Shown here: in pieces, positions 1 to 6,159 of the stretch
How the letters are laid out: each line of letters begins with the position of its first letter
Position numbering within the stretch: the stretch's first letter is position 1
From: Chloroflexota bacterium
GTDB lineage: Bacteria > Chloroflexota > Anaerolineae > B4-G1 > DUEL01
Length of the DNA stretch: 12,111 nt
Direction: 5' to 3'
Assembly: GCA_017743275.1 (NCBI GenBank)
Contig: JAGHZG010000011.1
Coordinates: forward strand, 1-12,111
The notes under the pieces: model-generated
Seen by the model: only the letters and a program-made list of their open reading frames with translations
What the model was told of the DNA's origin: nothing
Databases searched by the model: none
Program-made: the position numbers and the translations under genes

Positions 1-141
1 GCCCCGCCCGAGGACAGGGCAACGGATTGTCGGAATAATTTGTCAAGTTGCAATAGCGTCGATCTGGATGAGCATCTTCGCCGCCGCAATGAAAAATATA
101 TTCATTTTGAGCCCGTCGGCTTGCCTGGGCAGTTTTCAAAC

Positions 142-245
142 GGGGCTTTCTGCCCCTGGTACCTAAGGCCAGCGGCCGGGGCAGGGCTTGCCCCTGCCCC
201 AGGGGGCGACCGCAAGGGCGGGTGACCGCAAGGGTCGCCCCTACT
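142..245. repeat. GC-rich intergenic inverted and direct repeats
   Basis: Three small palindromes follow one another. GGGGC/GCCCC pairs across 142-156. GGGGCAGGG (178-186) pairs with CCCTGCCCC (192-200). GGGGCGACC (203-211) pairs with GGTCGCCCC (233-241), and inside it GACCGCAAGGG occurs twice (208-218 and 224-234). This looks like a dispersed palindromic intergenic element rather than coding sequence. A GTG at 222 within it opens a longer reading frame into the DUF2085 gene, but repeat sequence is a poor place for a start. Bases 1-141 show no gene and no promoter that I can defend. Confidence 0.6.
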
Positions 246-272
246 CCTGACCCATCTGCCACAAAAACGAAT

Positions 273-1043
273 ATGGACAACAGCGCGCCAGAGCCAACCG
301 TAGAGGACATCCTGGCGGAAGTGGAGCGGCGACGGGCCGCCCGCCGGGCCGAAGAAAACCGTTCCCCCTGGGAGCACCCCCTGGGCTGCTGGGCCGAACG
401 GGTGGGCCAGTGGTTCGTCCGCCACTGGCTGGCTCTCCTGAACCTGTGGTGGTTCCTCTACGTCGGCGTGTCGTTCCTGGCCCCACTTCTCATGAACGCG
501 GGCCTGGAGGAGCCCGCCCGCCTCATCTACCTGGCCTATCGGCCCCTCTGCCACCAACTTCCCTACCGTTCGTGGTACCTCTTCGGCGAACAGCCGTACT
601 ACTCCATGCAGGAACTCATCCAGCGGGGAGTGGACCCGGACCTGCTGGTCCCCCACGGCTACATCGGCGACGCCGTTCTGGGCTACAAAGTGGCCTTCTG
701 CCAGCGAGACACGGCCATTTACGGAACCATTTTCCTGGCCGGGCTGGCCTTCGCCCTCTCCGGCCGCCGGTGGCGTCCCCTGCCGCTCTGGGCCTACCTG
801 CTGTTCGGCCTGGTGCCGGTCGCCCTGGACGGGGGGATTCAGTTCGTCTCCCAGGTCCTGGTGCTCCTCTTCCCGTCGGCGGGGTTCGTCGCCGTGGAGA
901 GCACTCCCCTGCGGCGGGTGGTCACCGGCGCCCTCTTCGGCCTGATGACGGTGTGGATGGTGTATCCCACCGTCCATCGGGCGACAAAGGAGGCCGTAAA
1001 TACTCAGGAGCACACCCGGTGTGTGCCATTCCAGCCGGAGTGA
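273..1043 (+). CDS. DUF2085 family integral membrane protein
   Basis: A predicted membrane protein of 256 residues whose biochemical function is unknown. It carries the DUF2085 pattern: a Cys-His-Gln triad near residues 93-95 in a PLCHQLPYRS context, a second CQRDTAIYG motif near 143-151, and a proline-rich turn followed by ALDGG near 184-188. Hydrophobic segments lie at roughly 51-74, 147-163, 171-188 and 215-232. The N-terminal 50 residues are polar, with a charged helix. I chose ATG 273 over an in-frame GTG at 222 because the latter lies in a GC-rich repeat and would add non-conserved residues. The next gene starts 12 bases after the stop, so the two are probably co-transcribed. The paired Cys/His motifs could bind metal, but nothing visible ties the protein to glycerol use. 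Confidence 0.85.
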   Translation: MDNSAPEPTVEDILAEVERRRAARRAEENRSPWEHPLGCWAERVGQWFVRHWLALLNLWWFLYVGVSFLAPLLMNAGLEEPARLIYLAYRPLCHQLPYRSWYLFGEQPYYSMQELIQRGVDPDLLVPHGYIGDAVLGYKVAFCQRDTAIYGTIFLAGLAFALSGRRWRPLPLWAYLLFGLVPVALDGGIQFVSQVLVLLFPSAGFVAVESTPLRRVVTGALFGLMTVWMVYPTVHRATKEAVNTQEHTRCVPFQPE

Positions 1044-1055
1044 TAAGGAGGGATC

Positions 1056-3032
1056 ATGCTACCCACAGGCTATCCGTATAACCTGGCAAGGTTGAAAGTC
1101 CAGTGGAAGACCTTTGTTAAGCGGGGGGTTCTATCTGCCTCGGAACTGGACCCTGCCATTGCACGTTCATGGCTCCGTTGCCAGCAAGCCGGGCTAGATC
1201 CCACGGCAATTCCTAATCCCTCTCGTTACCGCACGGAAGAATTGGACTACCAGCGCCAAAACTGTTTTGAATTGCTTGCGATTGCCCGGCCGCTGATGGA
1301 GGACATCTATCAGTTTTCTGGCAGGTCTAAGATGATCGTTTACCTGACCGATCACAACCTGCACATCATAGACATGCTGGGCGATCCAGACCTGAGCGGC
1401 GTGTTATCTGAAACGGGCCTGAGCGAGGGGACTTGTCTATCTGAAGAGTCCATAGGTACCAACGCGGCTGCCCTGGCACTGGCTGAAGGCGGGCCCGCTC
1501 AGGTAGTTGGACCGGAGCATTTCTTTGGGGTATGGCATTTCATCACCGACACTGCGGCCCCTATCTACGCCCCTGAGGGGGAAGTGAAGGGGATGATCGG
1601 CGTGATCACCCTGGAACGTTACAGCCAGCCGCACACCCTGGGGCTCGTGATGGCGATTAGCCGGGCCATTGAGAACCAGTTTCAAGCAGACGCCGCGCTG
1701 GCCCAAGCCCATCACCACCTGGCTGCCCTCAACGCATCCCTCCAGGCCATGCGCCAGGGCTTCATACTGTTAGATTTGAAAGGAACCGTCACTCATATCA
1801 ATGCAAGCGCCGGAGAAATACTGGGCATTTCCCCTCGGACCGCTACAGGCAGACCTCTTTCCTCCCTGGTCCAGATTCCCCCCGAACTGGAAGAAAGCCT
1901 GAATCAGCGAAGTCCCATGAAGGGAAAAGAGATCACCTTTGTGCAAGGCAACACCCGGCATCCTGCCATTGTAGCAGTAGATATCCTGAAAGAGGGACTC
2001 AGCCAGACGGGCTTCGTGCTGGTGCTGAACCGTGTAGACGAAGCCCGGGAGTTAGCCCGTACGATTATGGGGGCCAGGGCCCATTTTACTCTTGACGACA
2101 TTTCAGGATGGAATCCCCGGATGCAACAGGTTATCCGATACGCTCGCGCTATTGCCCGGTGCGATGCTCCAGTGCTGCTGGTGGGAGAAGCAGGCACGGG
2201 TAAAGGGTTATTCGCCCAGGCCATCCATAACGCCAGCCATTACGCGGAAGGGCCTTTCGTCGCGGTGGATTGTGCATCTATTCCCCGGGAGTTGATCGCC
2301 TACGAACTTTTCGGCCGGGAAAAGGATTCCGGAGTCATTCAGCCAGGCAAGTTTGAACTGGCCCATGGAGGTACAATTTTCCTGCAAAACATTGAGAGTT
2401 TACCCCTCAATTTTCAGGCGGCACTCCTTGGGGTTATGGACCTGAAGCAGGTGATCCGACTGGGCGGTACGACGCCGATCCCCATCAAGGTTCGCATTAT
2501 CGCTGCTTCTAATGTGGATTTACGGGAAGAAGTGCGCCAGAAACGATTTCGGGAAGATCTGTATTACCGCCTGCGTGCCCTGACGCTGACCATCCCACCG
2601 CTGAGAGAACGGGGGAAGGACATTGTTTTTCTCGCCACGCAAATTGTTGAACAACATGCACGTCGTCGGGGGAAACAAATCGTCATCACCCCGCGTGCTC
2701 TCGCAGCGCTGGAAGCTTATCGCTGGCCGGGAAATGTGCGCGAGTTAGAGAATGTCCTGGAGTGGGCAGTTCAGATGGTGGAGGGGAACGAATTAGATAT
2801 TGTGCACCTGCCGGAAGAAGTACGCCGGGCCGCGCGGGGCTCCAGCGATGAATCGGTTCCCACGCTGCTGGAAATGGAGCGCCAGGCCATCCTTCGCGCC
2901 GGCCTGGCTTGCCAGGGGAATGTGACCGAAATGGCCAGAGTGCTGGGCATCGGACGCACCACCTTATGGCGCAAGATGCGCGCCTTTGGCCTCAAACCAG
3001 AAACCTTCAAATCCGCCCAGATAGCGCATTAA
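1056..3032 (+). CDS. dhaR: DhaR/AcoR-type GAF-PAS-AAA-Fis transcription regulator, predicted activator of the glycerol/DHA genes
   Basis: A 658-residue bacterial enhancer-binding-protein homologue. An AAGGAGGG site sits just before ATG 1056. The domains are: a GAF-like sensor at about 30-215 (GTCLSEESIGTNA at 126-137), PAS at about 226-330, an AAA+ core at about 342-575, and a Fis-type helix-turn-helix at about 605-645 (GIGRTTLWRKM at 631-641). Walker A is kept (GEAGTGKG, 377-384), as are the arginine-rich RFREDLYYRLR (497-507) and WPGNVRELE (557-565). The GAFTGA loop that contacts sigma54 is missing: residues 420-432 read REKDSGVIQPGKF. The Walker B acidic pair is replaced (IFLQNIE, 441-447). 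E. coli DhaR is known to activate a sigma70 promoter of dhaKLM and to be controlled by DhaK and DhaL. Position next to glpF-dhaKL supports the same role here. The symbol is by analogy; an AcoR-like regulator of another pathway is the alternative. Confidence 0.85.
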   Translation: MLPTGYPYNLARLKVQWKTFVKRGVLSASELDPAIARSWLRCQQAGLDPTAIPNPSRYRTEELDYQRQNCFELLAIARPLMEDIYQFSGRSKMIVYLTDHNLHIIDMLGDPDLSGVLSETGLSEGTCLSEESIGTNAAALALAEGGPAQVVGPEHFFGVWHFITDTAAPIYAPEGEVKGMIGVITLERYSQPHTLGLVMAISRAIENQFQADAALAQAHHHLAALNASLQAMRQGFILLDLKGTVTHINASAGEILGISPRTATGRPLSSLVQIPPELEESLNQRSPMKGKEITFVQGNTRHPAIVAVDILKEGLSQTGFVLVLNRVDEARELARTIMGARAHFTLDDISGWNPRMQQVIRYARAIARCDAPVLLVGEAGTGKGLFAQAIHNASHYAEGPFVAVDCASIPRELIAYELFGREKDSGVIQPGKFELAHGGTIFLQNIESLPLNFQAALLGVMDLKQVIRLGGTTPIPIKVRIIAASNVDLREEVRQKRFREDLYYRLRALTLTIPPLRERGKDIVFLATQIVEQHARRRGKQIVITPRALAALEAYRWPGNVRELENVLEWAVQMVEGNELDIVHLPEEVRRAARGSSDESVPTLLEMERQAILRAGLACQGNVTEMARVLGIGRTTLWRKMRAFGLKPETFKSAQIAH

Positions 3033-3054
3033 TCCCCATTGCCCCTATCCTCCG

Positions 3055-3077
3055 GTTAACCCTCGCGCGGGGGTAAC
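3055..3077 (+). other. Imperfect hairpin downstream of the regulator gene
   Basis: GTTA-A-CCC pairs with GGG-G-TAAC around a CG-rich loop, 22 bases after the regulator stop codon. There is no T-run after it, so it is at best a weak terminator or a transcript-stabilising hairpin. Confidence 0.3.
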
Positions 3078-3086
3078 TGTTCAAAG

Positions 3087-3122
3087 CATCATCGCGAGCC
3101 GCCTGCGAGAGCGGTAACACAA
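3087..3122. repeat. Degenerate copy of a GCGAGCCGCC repeat
   Basis: GCATCATCGCGAGCCGCC followed by a GAGAGCGGTAACACAAT tail resembles the clearer copy at 11901-11937 (GTCATTAGCGAGCCGCC ... GGCGGCGAAGCAATCTC). The palindromic arm is eroded. It is probably a decayed member of a dispersed palindromic repeat family. Confidence 0.4.
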
Positions 3123-3147
3123 TTCCCTCTTTGCCCCTGGGCCAGGG

Positions 3148-3226
3148 TAGAACAGGTGACCCCAAGGAAACCCCCCGGGGAAGGCTCGCAGCGGCGGGCT
3201 GCTGCACGCTTGCTTCCCCTGTTCTA
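3148..3226. other. Structured 79-base intergenic element bounded by 9-bp inverted repeats
   Basis: TAGAACAGG (3148-3156) and its exact complement CCTGTTCTA (3218-3226) bracket a GC-rich segment that contains a further GCAGC/GCTGC stem (3188-3192 with 3198-3202) and a CCCCCCGGGG run. The element ends about 65 bases before the -35 box of the glpF promoter. I see no reading frame with a ribosome site in it and no match to the conserved cores of SRP RNA, RNase P RNA or tmRNA. It may be a small palindromic insertion, the end of the regulator transcript, or an unrecognised RNA. Confidence 0.4.
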
Positions 3227-3239
3227 TTTCATAATGAAA
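3227..3239. promoter_or_regulatory. Perfect 13-bp palindrome, candidate upstream operator
   Basis: TTTCAT-A-ATGAAA is a perfect dyad with 6-bp arms, centred at 3233. Its centre lies 33 bp, about three helical turns, upstream of the centre of the second dyad at 3258-3274. Both lie upstream of the glpF promoter. It could be a distal regulator site; binding is an inference. Confidence 0.35.
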
Positions 3240-3257
3240 CATCAACTTCCGTAAAAG

Positions 3258-3274
3258 TGTCCCAATTTGGAACA
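3258..3274. promoter_or_regulatory. TGT-N-ACA dyad, candidate DhaR operator
   Basis: TGTCCCAATTTGGAACA is a 17-base dyad with 7 of 8 positions paired around a central T. Fis-type helix-turn-helix domains of AcoR/DhaR-like regulators commonly bind dyads with TGT...ACA ends. Its centre (3266) is about 60 bp upstream of the transcription start predicted from the -10 box, a classical position for an activator contacting RNA polymerase from upstream. The regulator gene is adjacent. Confidence 0.5.
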
Positions 3275-3290
3275 ATCAAACCTCTGGTTA

Positions 3291-3319
3291 TTGACATGCT
3301 CCCCCTCCTGTATTACAAT
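3291..3319 (+). promoter_or_regulatory. sigma70-type promoter of the glpF-dhaKL-glpK run
   Basis: A consensus -35 box TTGACA (3291-3296), a 17-base spacer and a near-consensus -10 box TACAAT (3314-3319) lie 155 bases upstream of the glpF start. Transcription would begin near 3326 and give a leader of about 148 bases. No sigma54 -24/-12 element is visible here, which agrees with the missing GAFTGA loop in the neighbouring regulator. Confidence 0.75.
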
Positions 3320-3348
3320 ACATTGCGATTCCTCATCAGTTTACCCAC

Positions 3349-3367
3349 ATGCGCGAAAGGAGGTGAT
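3349..3367 (+). promoter_or_regulatory. Leader mini-ORF containing a full-length anti-16S Shine-Dalgarno sequence
   Basis: AAAGGAGGTGAT (3356-3367) complements the 3' end of bacterial 16S rRNA over 12 bases, much more than a normal ribosome site. No convincing gene begins 5-10 bases after it. It lies inside a possible five-codon frame, ATG CGC GAA AGG AGG TGA (3349-3366), about 107 bases before the glpF start. It may be a ribosome standby or leader-peptide control element of the glpF transcript, or the relic of a lost gene. Confidence 0.4.
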
Positions 3368-3473
3368 TATCGGCGGACCAGTTGTGGATACGGCGGATTG
3401 ACCCCTTTTGCTTATTCCCCCAAGATCAAAAACATTCACTTCATCCCATCATACTATGCTAAAGGAGAGAGCG

Positions 3474-4271
3474 ATGAAAAAGAATAGTCTCCTGGCCGAG
3501 TGCATTGCGGAGGTCTTCGGGACCTTCATCCTGATCCTCCTGGGCGACGGCGTTGTCGCCAATGTGGGGTTGGCTCCCCGACTGGCGGCCCCCGCTTATA
3601 ACTGGAACACCATCACCTTTGGCTGGGCTATGGCGGTGATGGTCGCCGTGTACGTGGCTGGGGGAGTTTCCGGCGCCCATATTAACCCGGCCGTGACGCT
3701 GGCGATGGCGGTGCGGGGCGCTTTCCCCTGGAAAAAGGTCATCCCCTACTGGTTTTCCCAGATTCTGGGCGCGTTCCTGGGGGCTCTCGGCGTGTACCTG
3801 GTCTATATGGAGGGCCTGATTGCCGCCGGGATGCCCAACGTCTGGTGCACGGGACCGGGTTCGGTCTTCGGCCAGGCCTTCTGGGGCGGCGCAGGTGGTA
3901 ACGTGTTGGCTTCCTACTCCCTGGTAAACGCCCTCATCGCCGAGATTTTCGGCACCGCGGTGTTGCTCTGGGGAGTGGCGGCCGTCATCGATACTCGGAA
4001 TCTGGGTGTCGGGGCCAACGTCGGTCCTCTCGTGATCGGCCTGGTGGTCCTGGGTGTCGGCCTCTGTCTGGGTGGCCCCAGCGGCTATGCCATTAACCCG
4101 GCCCGCGACTTCGGCCCCCGGCTCCTGGGCGCCCTGGTGGGCACGAAGGGGCTCTTCACCGGCCTGTACTGGTTCGTGGCCCCGATCATTGGCCCCCTAG
4201 TCGGCGGTATCCTCGGCATCCTGACCTACGATTGGCTCATCGGCCGAGCCCTCGCCGCCAAGCAGGCGTAA
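3474..4271 (+). CDS. glpF: Glycerol facilitator (aquaglyceroporin, MIP family)
   Basis: A 265-residue channel for passive entry of glycerol, probably also DHA, across the cytoplasmic membrane. Both half-membrane NPA motifs are present: SGAHINPAV (NPA 71-73) and GYAINPARDFGP (NPA 208-210). The Asp after the selectivity-filter Arg (R211-D212) is the mark of glycerol-conducting members as opposed to water-only aquaporins. Trp51 aligns with the filter Trp of E. coli GlpF, and Tyr205 replaces its filter Phe. Six membrane segments are evident. ATG 3474 follows AAAGGAGAGA at a good distance; an in-frame ATG at 3408 has no such site and adds a non-family leader. It is the first gene after the promoter at 3291-3319, and dhaK begins 24 bases downstream. 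Confidence 0.95.
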   Translation: MKKNSLLAECIAEVFGTFILILLGDGVVANVGLAPRLAAPAYNWNTITFGWAMAVMVAVYVAGGVSGAHINPAVTLAMAVRGAFPWKKVIPYWFSQILGAFLGALGVYLVYMEGLIAAGMPNVWCTGPGSVFGQAFWGGAGGNVLASYSLVNALIAEIFGTAVLLWGVAAVIDTRNLGVGANVGPLVIGLVVLGVGLCLGGPSGYAINPARDFGPRLLGALVGTKGLFTGLYWFVAPIIGPLVGGILGILTYDWLIGRALAAKQA

Positions 4272-4295
4272 GGAATCCTGGTGGGGGAGGGGATC

Positions 4296-5369
4296 ATGAA
4301 AAAACTCATCAACCACCCAGCAAATGTGGTAAAAGAAGAACTGGAGGGCATTGCTCTGGCCTATCCAGGCCTGGTGAAAGTCCACTTTGAGCCCAACTTC
4401 ATCTACCGCGCCGATGCGCCGATCCCGGGCAAAGTGGCTGTCATCTCCGGTGGTGGGAGCGGTCACGAGCCGATGCACGGCGGGTTCGTGGGCGTGGGGA
4501 TGTTGGATGCTGCCTGTCCGGGCGAGGTCTTCACCTCCCCCACCCCGGACCAGATGTTAGAGGCAGCCAAGATGGTGCATGGGGGCGCCGGCGTACTGTA
4601 TATCGTCAAAAACTACACCGGCGACGTGATGAACTTTGAGATGGCGGCCGATATGGCCCGCGCAGAAGGAATCCGCGTTCTCAACATCCTGATTGACGAT
4701 GATGTGGCCGTAAAGGATAGCCTCTACACCGCAGGCCGCCGGGGTACCGGTACAACGGTGCTGGCGGAGAAAATCTGCGGCGCGGCCGCAGAACGCGGGT
4801 ACGACCTGAAGCGAGTGGCCGATCTCTGCCGCCGGGTCAACATCAACGGGCGATCCATGGGCATGGCGCTCACCCCCTGCACGGTCCCCATGGCGGGCAA
4901 GCCGACCTTTGAACTCGCCGAGGACGAGATGGAGGTCGGCATCGGCATCCACGGTGAACCCGGCCGCGAGCGAATGAAACTCAAGACCGCGGACGAGATT
5001 ACCGAGATGCTCGCTCTGGCGATCATTGAGGATCCGCCCTATCGGCGCACGGTGCGGGAGTGGGATGAAGAGAAAGCGGAATGGGTGGAAGTGGAGTTGG
5101 AAGACCCGCCATTCCGGCCCGGTGATCCGGTGCTGGCCTTCGTGAACAGCATGGGCGGCACGCCCGATATTGAGTTGCCCATCGTCTACCGGAAACTGCA
5201 CGAGATTTGCACCAAGAAGGGGCTCAAGATCGTCCGCAACCTGATCGGGCGCTATATCACCTCGCTGGAAATGCAGGGGGTCTCCATCACCCTCCTGCGC
5301 ATGGACGACGAGATGATTGACCTGTGGGATGCACCGGTCAAGACGCCAGGCCTGCGGTGGGGGATGTAG
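4296..5369 (+). CDS. dhaK: Dihydroxyacetone kinase, substrate-binding subunit DhaK
   Basis: A cytoplasmic subunit of 357 residues that binds DHA and receives phosphate through DhaL to give DHAP. It is full length for the family (E. coli DhaK is about 356). The substrate-site signature [16 protein letters not shown] lies at 51-66 and [11 protein letters not shown] at 76-86. GIHGEPG contains His219, equivalent to the His that forms the covalent hemiaminal with DHA. ATG 4296 was chosen because the gggggagggg stretch just upstream is its ribosome site; an in-frame GTG at 4281 overlaps that site. The sequence resembles the two-subunit PTS-type DhaK rather than the fused ATP-dependent kinase. In E. 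coli, free DhaK inhibits DhaR, so it could also take part in regulation here. Confidence 0.95.
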   Translation: MKKLINHPANVVKEELEGIALAYPGLVKVHFEPNFIYRADAPIPGKVAVISGGGSGHEPMHGGFVGVGMLDAACPGEVFTSPTPDQMLEAAKMVHGGAGVLYIVKNYTGDVMNFEMAADMARAEGIRVLNILIDDDVAVKDSLYTAGRRGTGTTVLAEKICGAAAERGYDLKRVADLCRRVNINGRSMGMALTPCTVPMAGKPTFELAEDEMEVGIGIHGEPGRERMKLKTADEITEMLALAIIEDPPYRRTVREWDEEKAEWVEVELEDPPFRPGDPVLAFVNSMGGTPDIELPIVYRKLHEICTKKGLKIVRNLIGRYITSLEMQGVSITLLRMDDEMIDLWDAPVKTPGLRWGM

Positions 5370-5380
5370 CCCATAGACAA

Positions 5381-5438
5381 ACCCTGCCCATTTCCATGGC
5401 CACCGGGAACCGGATGAACGCCCGGAAATGGGCAGGGT
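5381..5438 (+). promoter_or_regulatory. 15-bp perfect stem-loop between dhaK and dhaL
   Basis: ACCCTGCCCATTTCC (5381-5395) pairs perfectly with GGAAATGGGCAGGGT (5424-5438) around a 28-base loop, which itself contains CCGG-GAA-CCGG. It begins 12 bases after the dhaK stop. It is not followed by a T-run, so it is more likely an RNA stability, processing or translation-control element than a terminator. The dhaL ribosome sites start 8 bases after the stem. Confidence 0.65.
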
Positions 5439-5446
5439 ATCTTATA

Positions 5447-5494
5447 GGAGTGGGGAATTGACCATCACAAGGAGTGAGGAATTGACCATCACAA
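5447..5494 (+). repeat. 24-bp tandem duplication of the dhaL translation start region
   Basis: Two adjacent 24-base units (5447-5470 and 5471-5494) differ at one base. Each contains a GGAGTG[A/G]GG ribosome-site-like stretch followed by AATTGACCATCACAA, so each carries its own Shine-Dalgarno site and TTG start codon. The unit is a multiple of three, so both TTGs (5458 and 5482) are in the dhaL frame. The result is two possible starts eight codons apart. Confidence 0.85.
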
Positions 5495-6135
5495 CAAAAG
5501 AACTCCTGATGTGTCTCCATAAAATGGCAGAAGTGCTGGAGGCCAACCGGGAATACCTCACGTCGCTGGATGCGGCTATCGGTGACGCCGACCACGGAAT
5601 CAACATGGACCGGGGCTTCAAAGCGGTCCTGGCGAAACTGCCCTCTGTGGAGGACAAAGACGCCGGGACGATCCTGAAAACCGTTGGTGTGGCCCTGGTT
5701 TCCACAGTGGGAGGAGCCGGTGGGCCTCTCTATGGGACGGCCTTTATGCAGGCAGGCATGGCCGTGGCCGGTAAATACGAACTGGAACCCCAGGATGTGC
5801 TGGCGGCTTTAGATGCCGCACTAAAGGGAGTGGTGATGCGGGGGAAGGCCGATTTGGGGGACAAAACAATGGTAGATGCTCTTACCCCGGCCGTGAACGC
5901 CCTGCGCCGTGCCCTGGAGAACGGTTCCGGTTTGACCGAAGCGTTAGAACAGGCGGCTGCAGCAGCCGAACAGGGCATGAAAGACACTATCCCTATGCTG
6001 GCCAAAAAGGGCCGTGCCAGTTACCTGGGAGAGCGCAGTATCGGCCATCAGGACCCTGGAGCGACCTCCTCCTACCTGCTCATCAGGGTTATGGCCGATG
6101 TGGCACGGGAACTCCAAACCCAACAGGAACCATAA
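5482..6135 (+). CDS. dhaL: Dihydroxyacetone kinase, nucleotide-binding subunit DhaL
   Basis: The partner of DhaK, which holds ADP/ATP with two metal ions and transfers phosphate to DHA. From TTG 5482 the protein has 217 residues, and the metal-binding Asp residues fall at 30, 35 and 37 ([12 protein letters not shown]), exactly the numbering of E. coli DhaL; this supports that start. Other family motifs are [10 protein letters not shown] (76-85), GDKTMVDAL (126-134) and [12 protein letters not shown] (183-194). TTG 5458 is an equally well-equipped in-frame alternative. ATG 5428 lies in the arm of the upstream hairpin and has no ribosome site. In PTS-type systems DhaL-ADP is recharged by DhaM, but no dhaM follows: glpK starts 24 bases after the stop. 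Confidence 0.92.
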   Translation: MTITTKELLMCLHKMAEVLEANREYLTSLDAAIGDADHGINMDRGFKAVLAKLPSVEDKDAGTILKTVGVALVSTVGGAGGPLYGTAFMQAGMAVAGKYELEPQDVLAALDAALKGVVMRGKADLGDKTMVDALTPAVNALRRALENGSGLTEALEQAAAAAEQGMKDTIPMLAKKGRASYLGERSIGHQDPGATSSYLLIRVMADVARELQTQQEP

Positions 6136-6159
6136 ATCTTTACGCAAAAGGAGGGAGAA

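Noticed and set aside
40..225. Possible 61-residue protein at the left edge
   Set aside because: It runs into the GC-rich repeat, has no ribosome site, and its composition follows the palindromes.
102..1013. Minus-strand open frame of 303 codons
   Set aside because: It is antisense to the DUF2085 gene, rich in low-complexity Gly/Pro/Arg, and has no ribosome site or motif.
3148..3226. Possible SRP, RNase P or tmRNA gene
   Set aside because: The conserved cores of these RNAs are not present and the element is too short.
3131..3487. 118-codon open frame across the intergenic region
   Set aside because: It spans the promoter, the structured element and the glpF ribosome site, and overlaps the glpF start; no motif.
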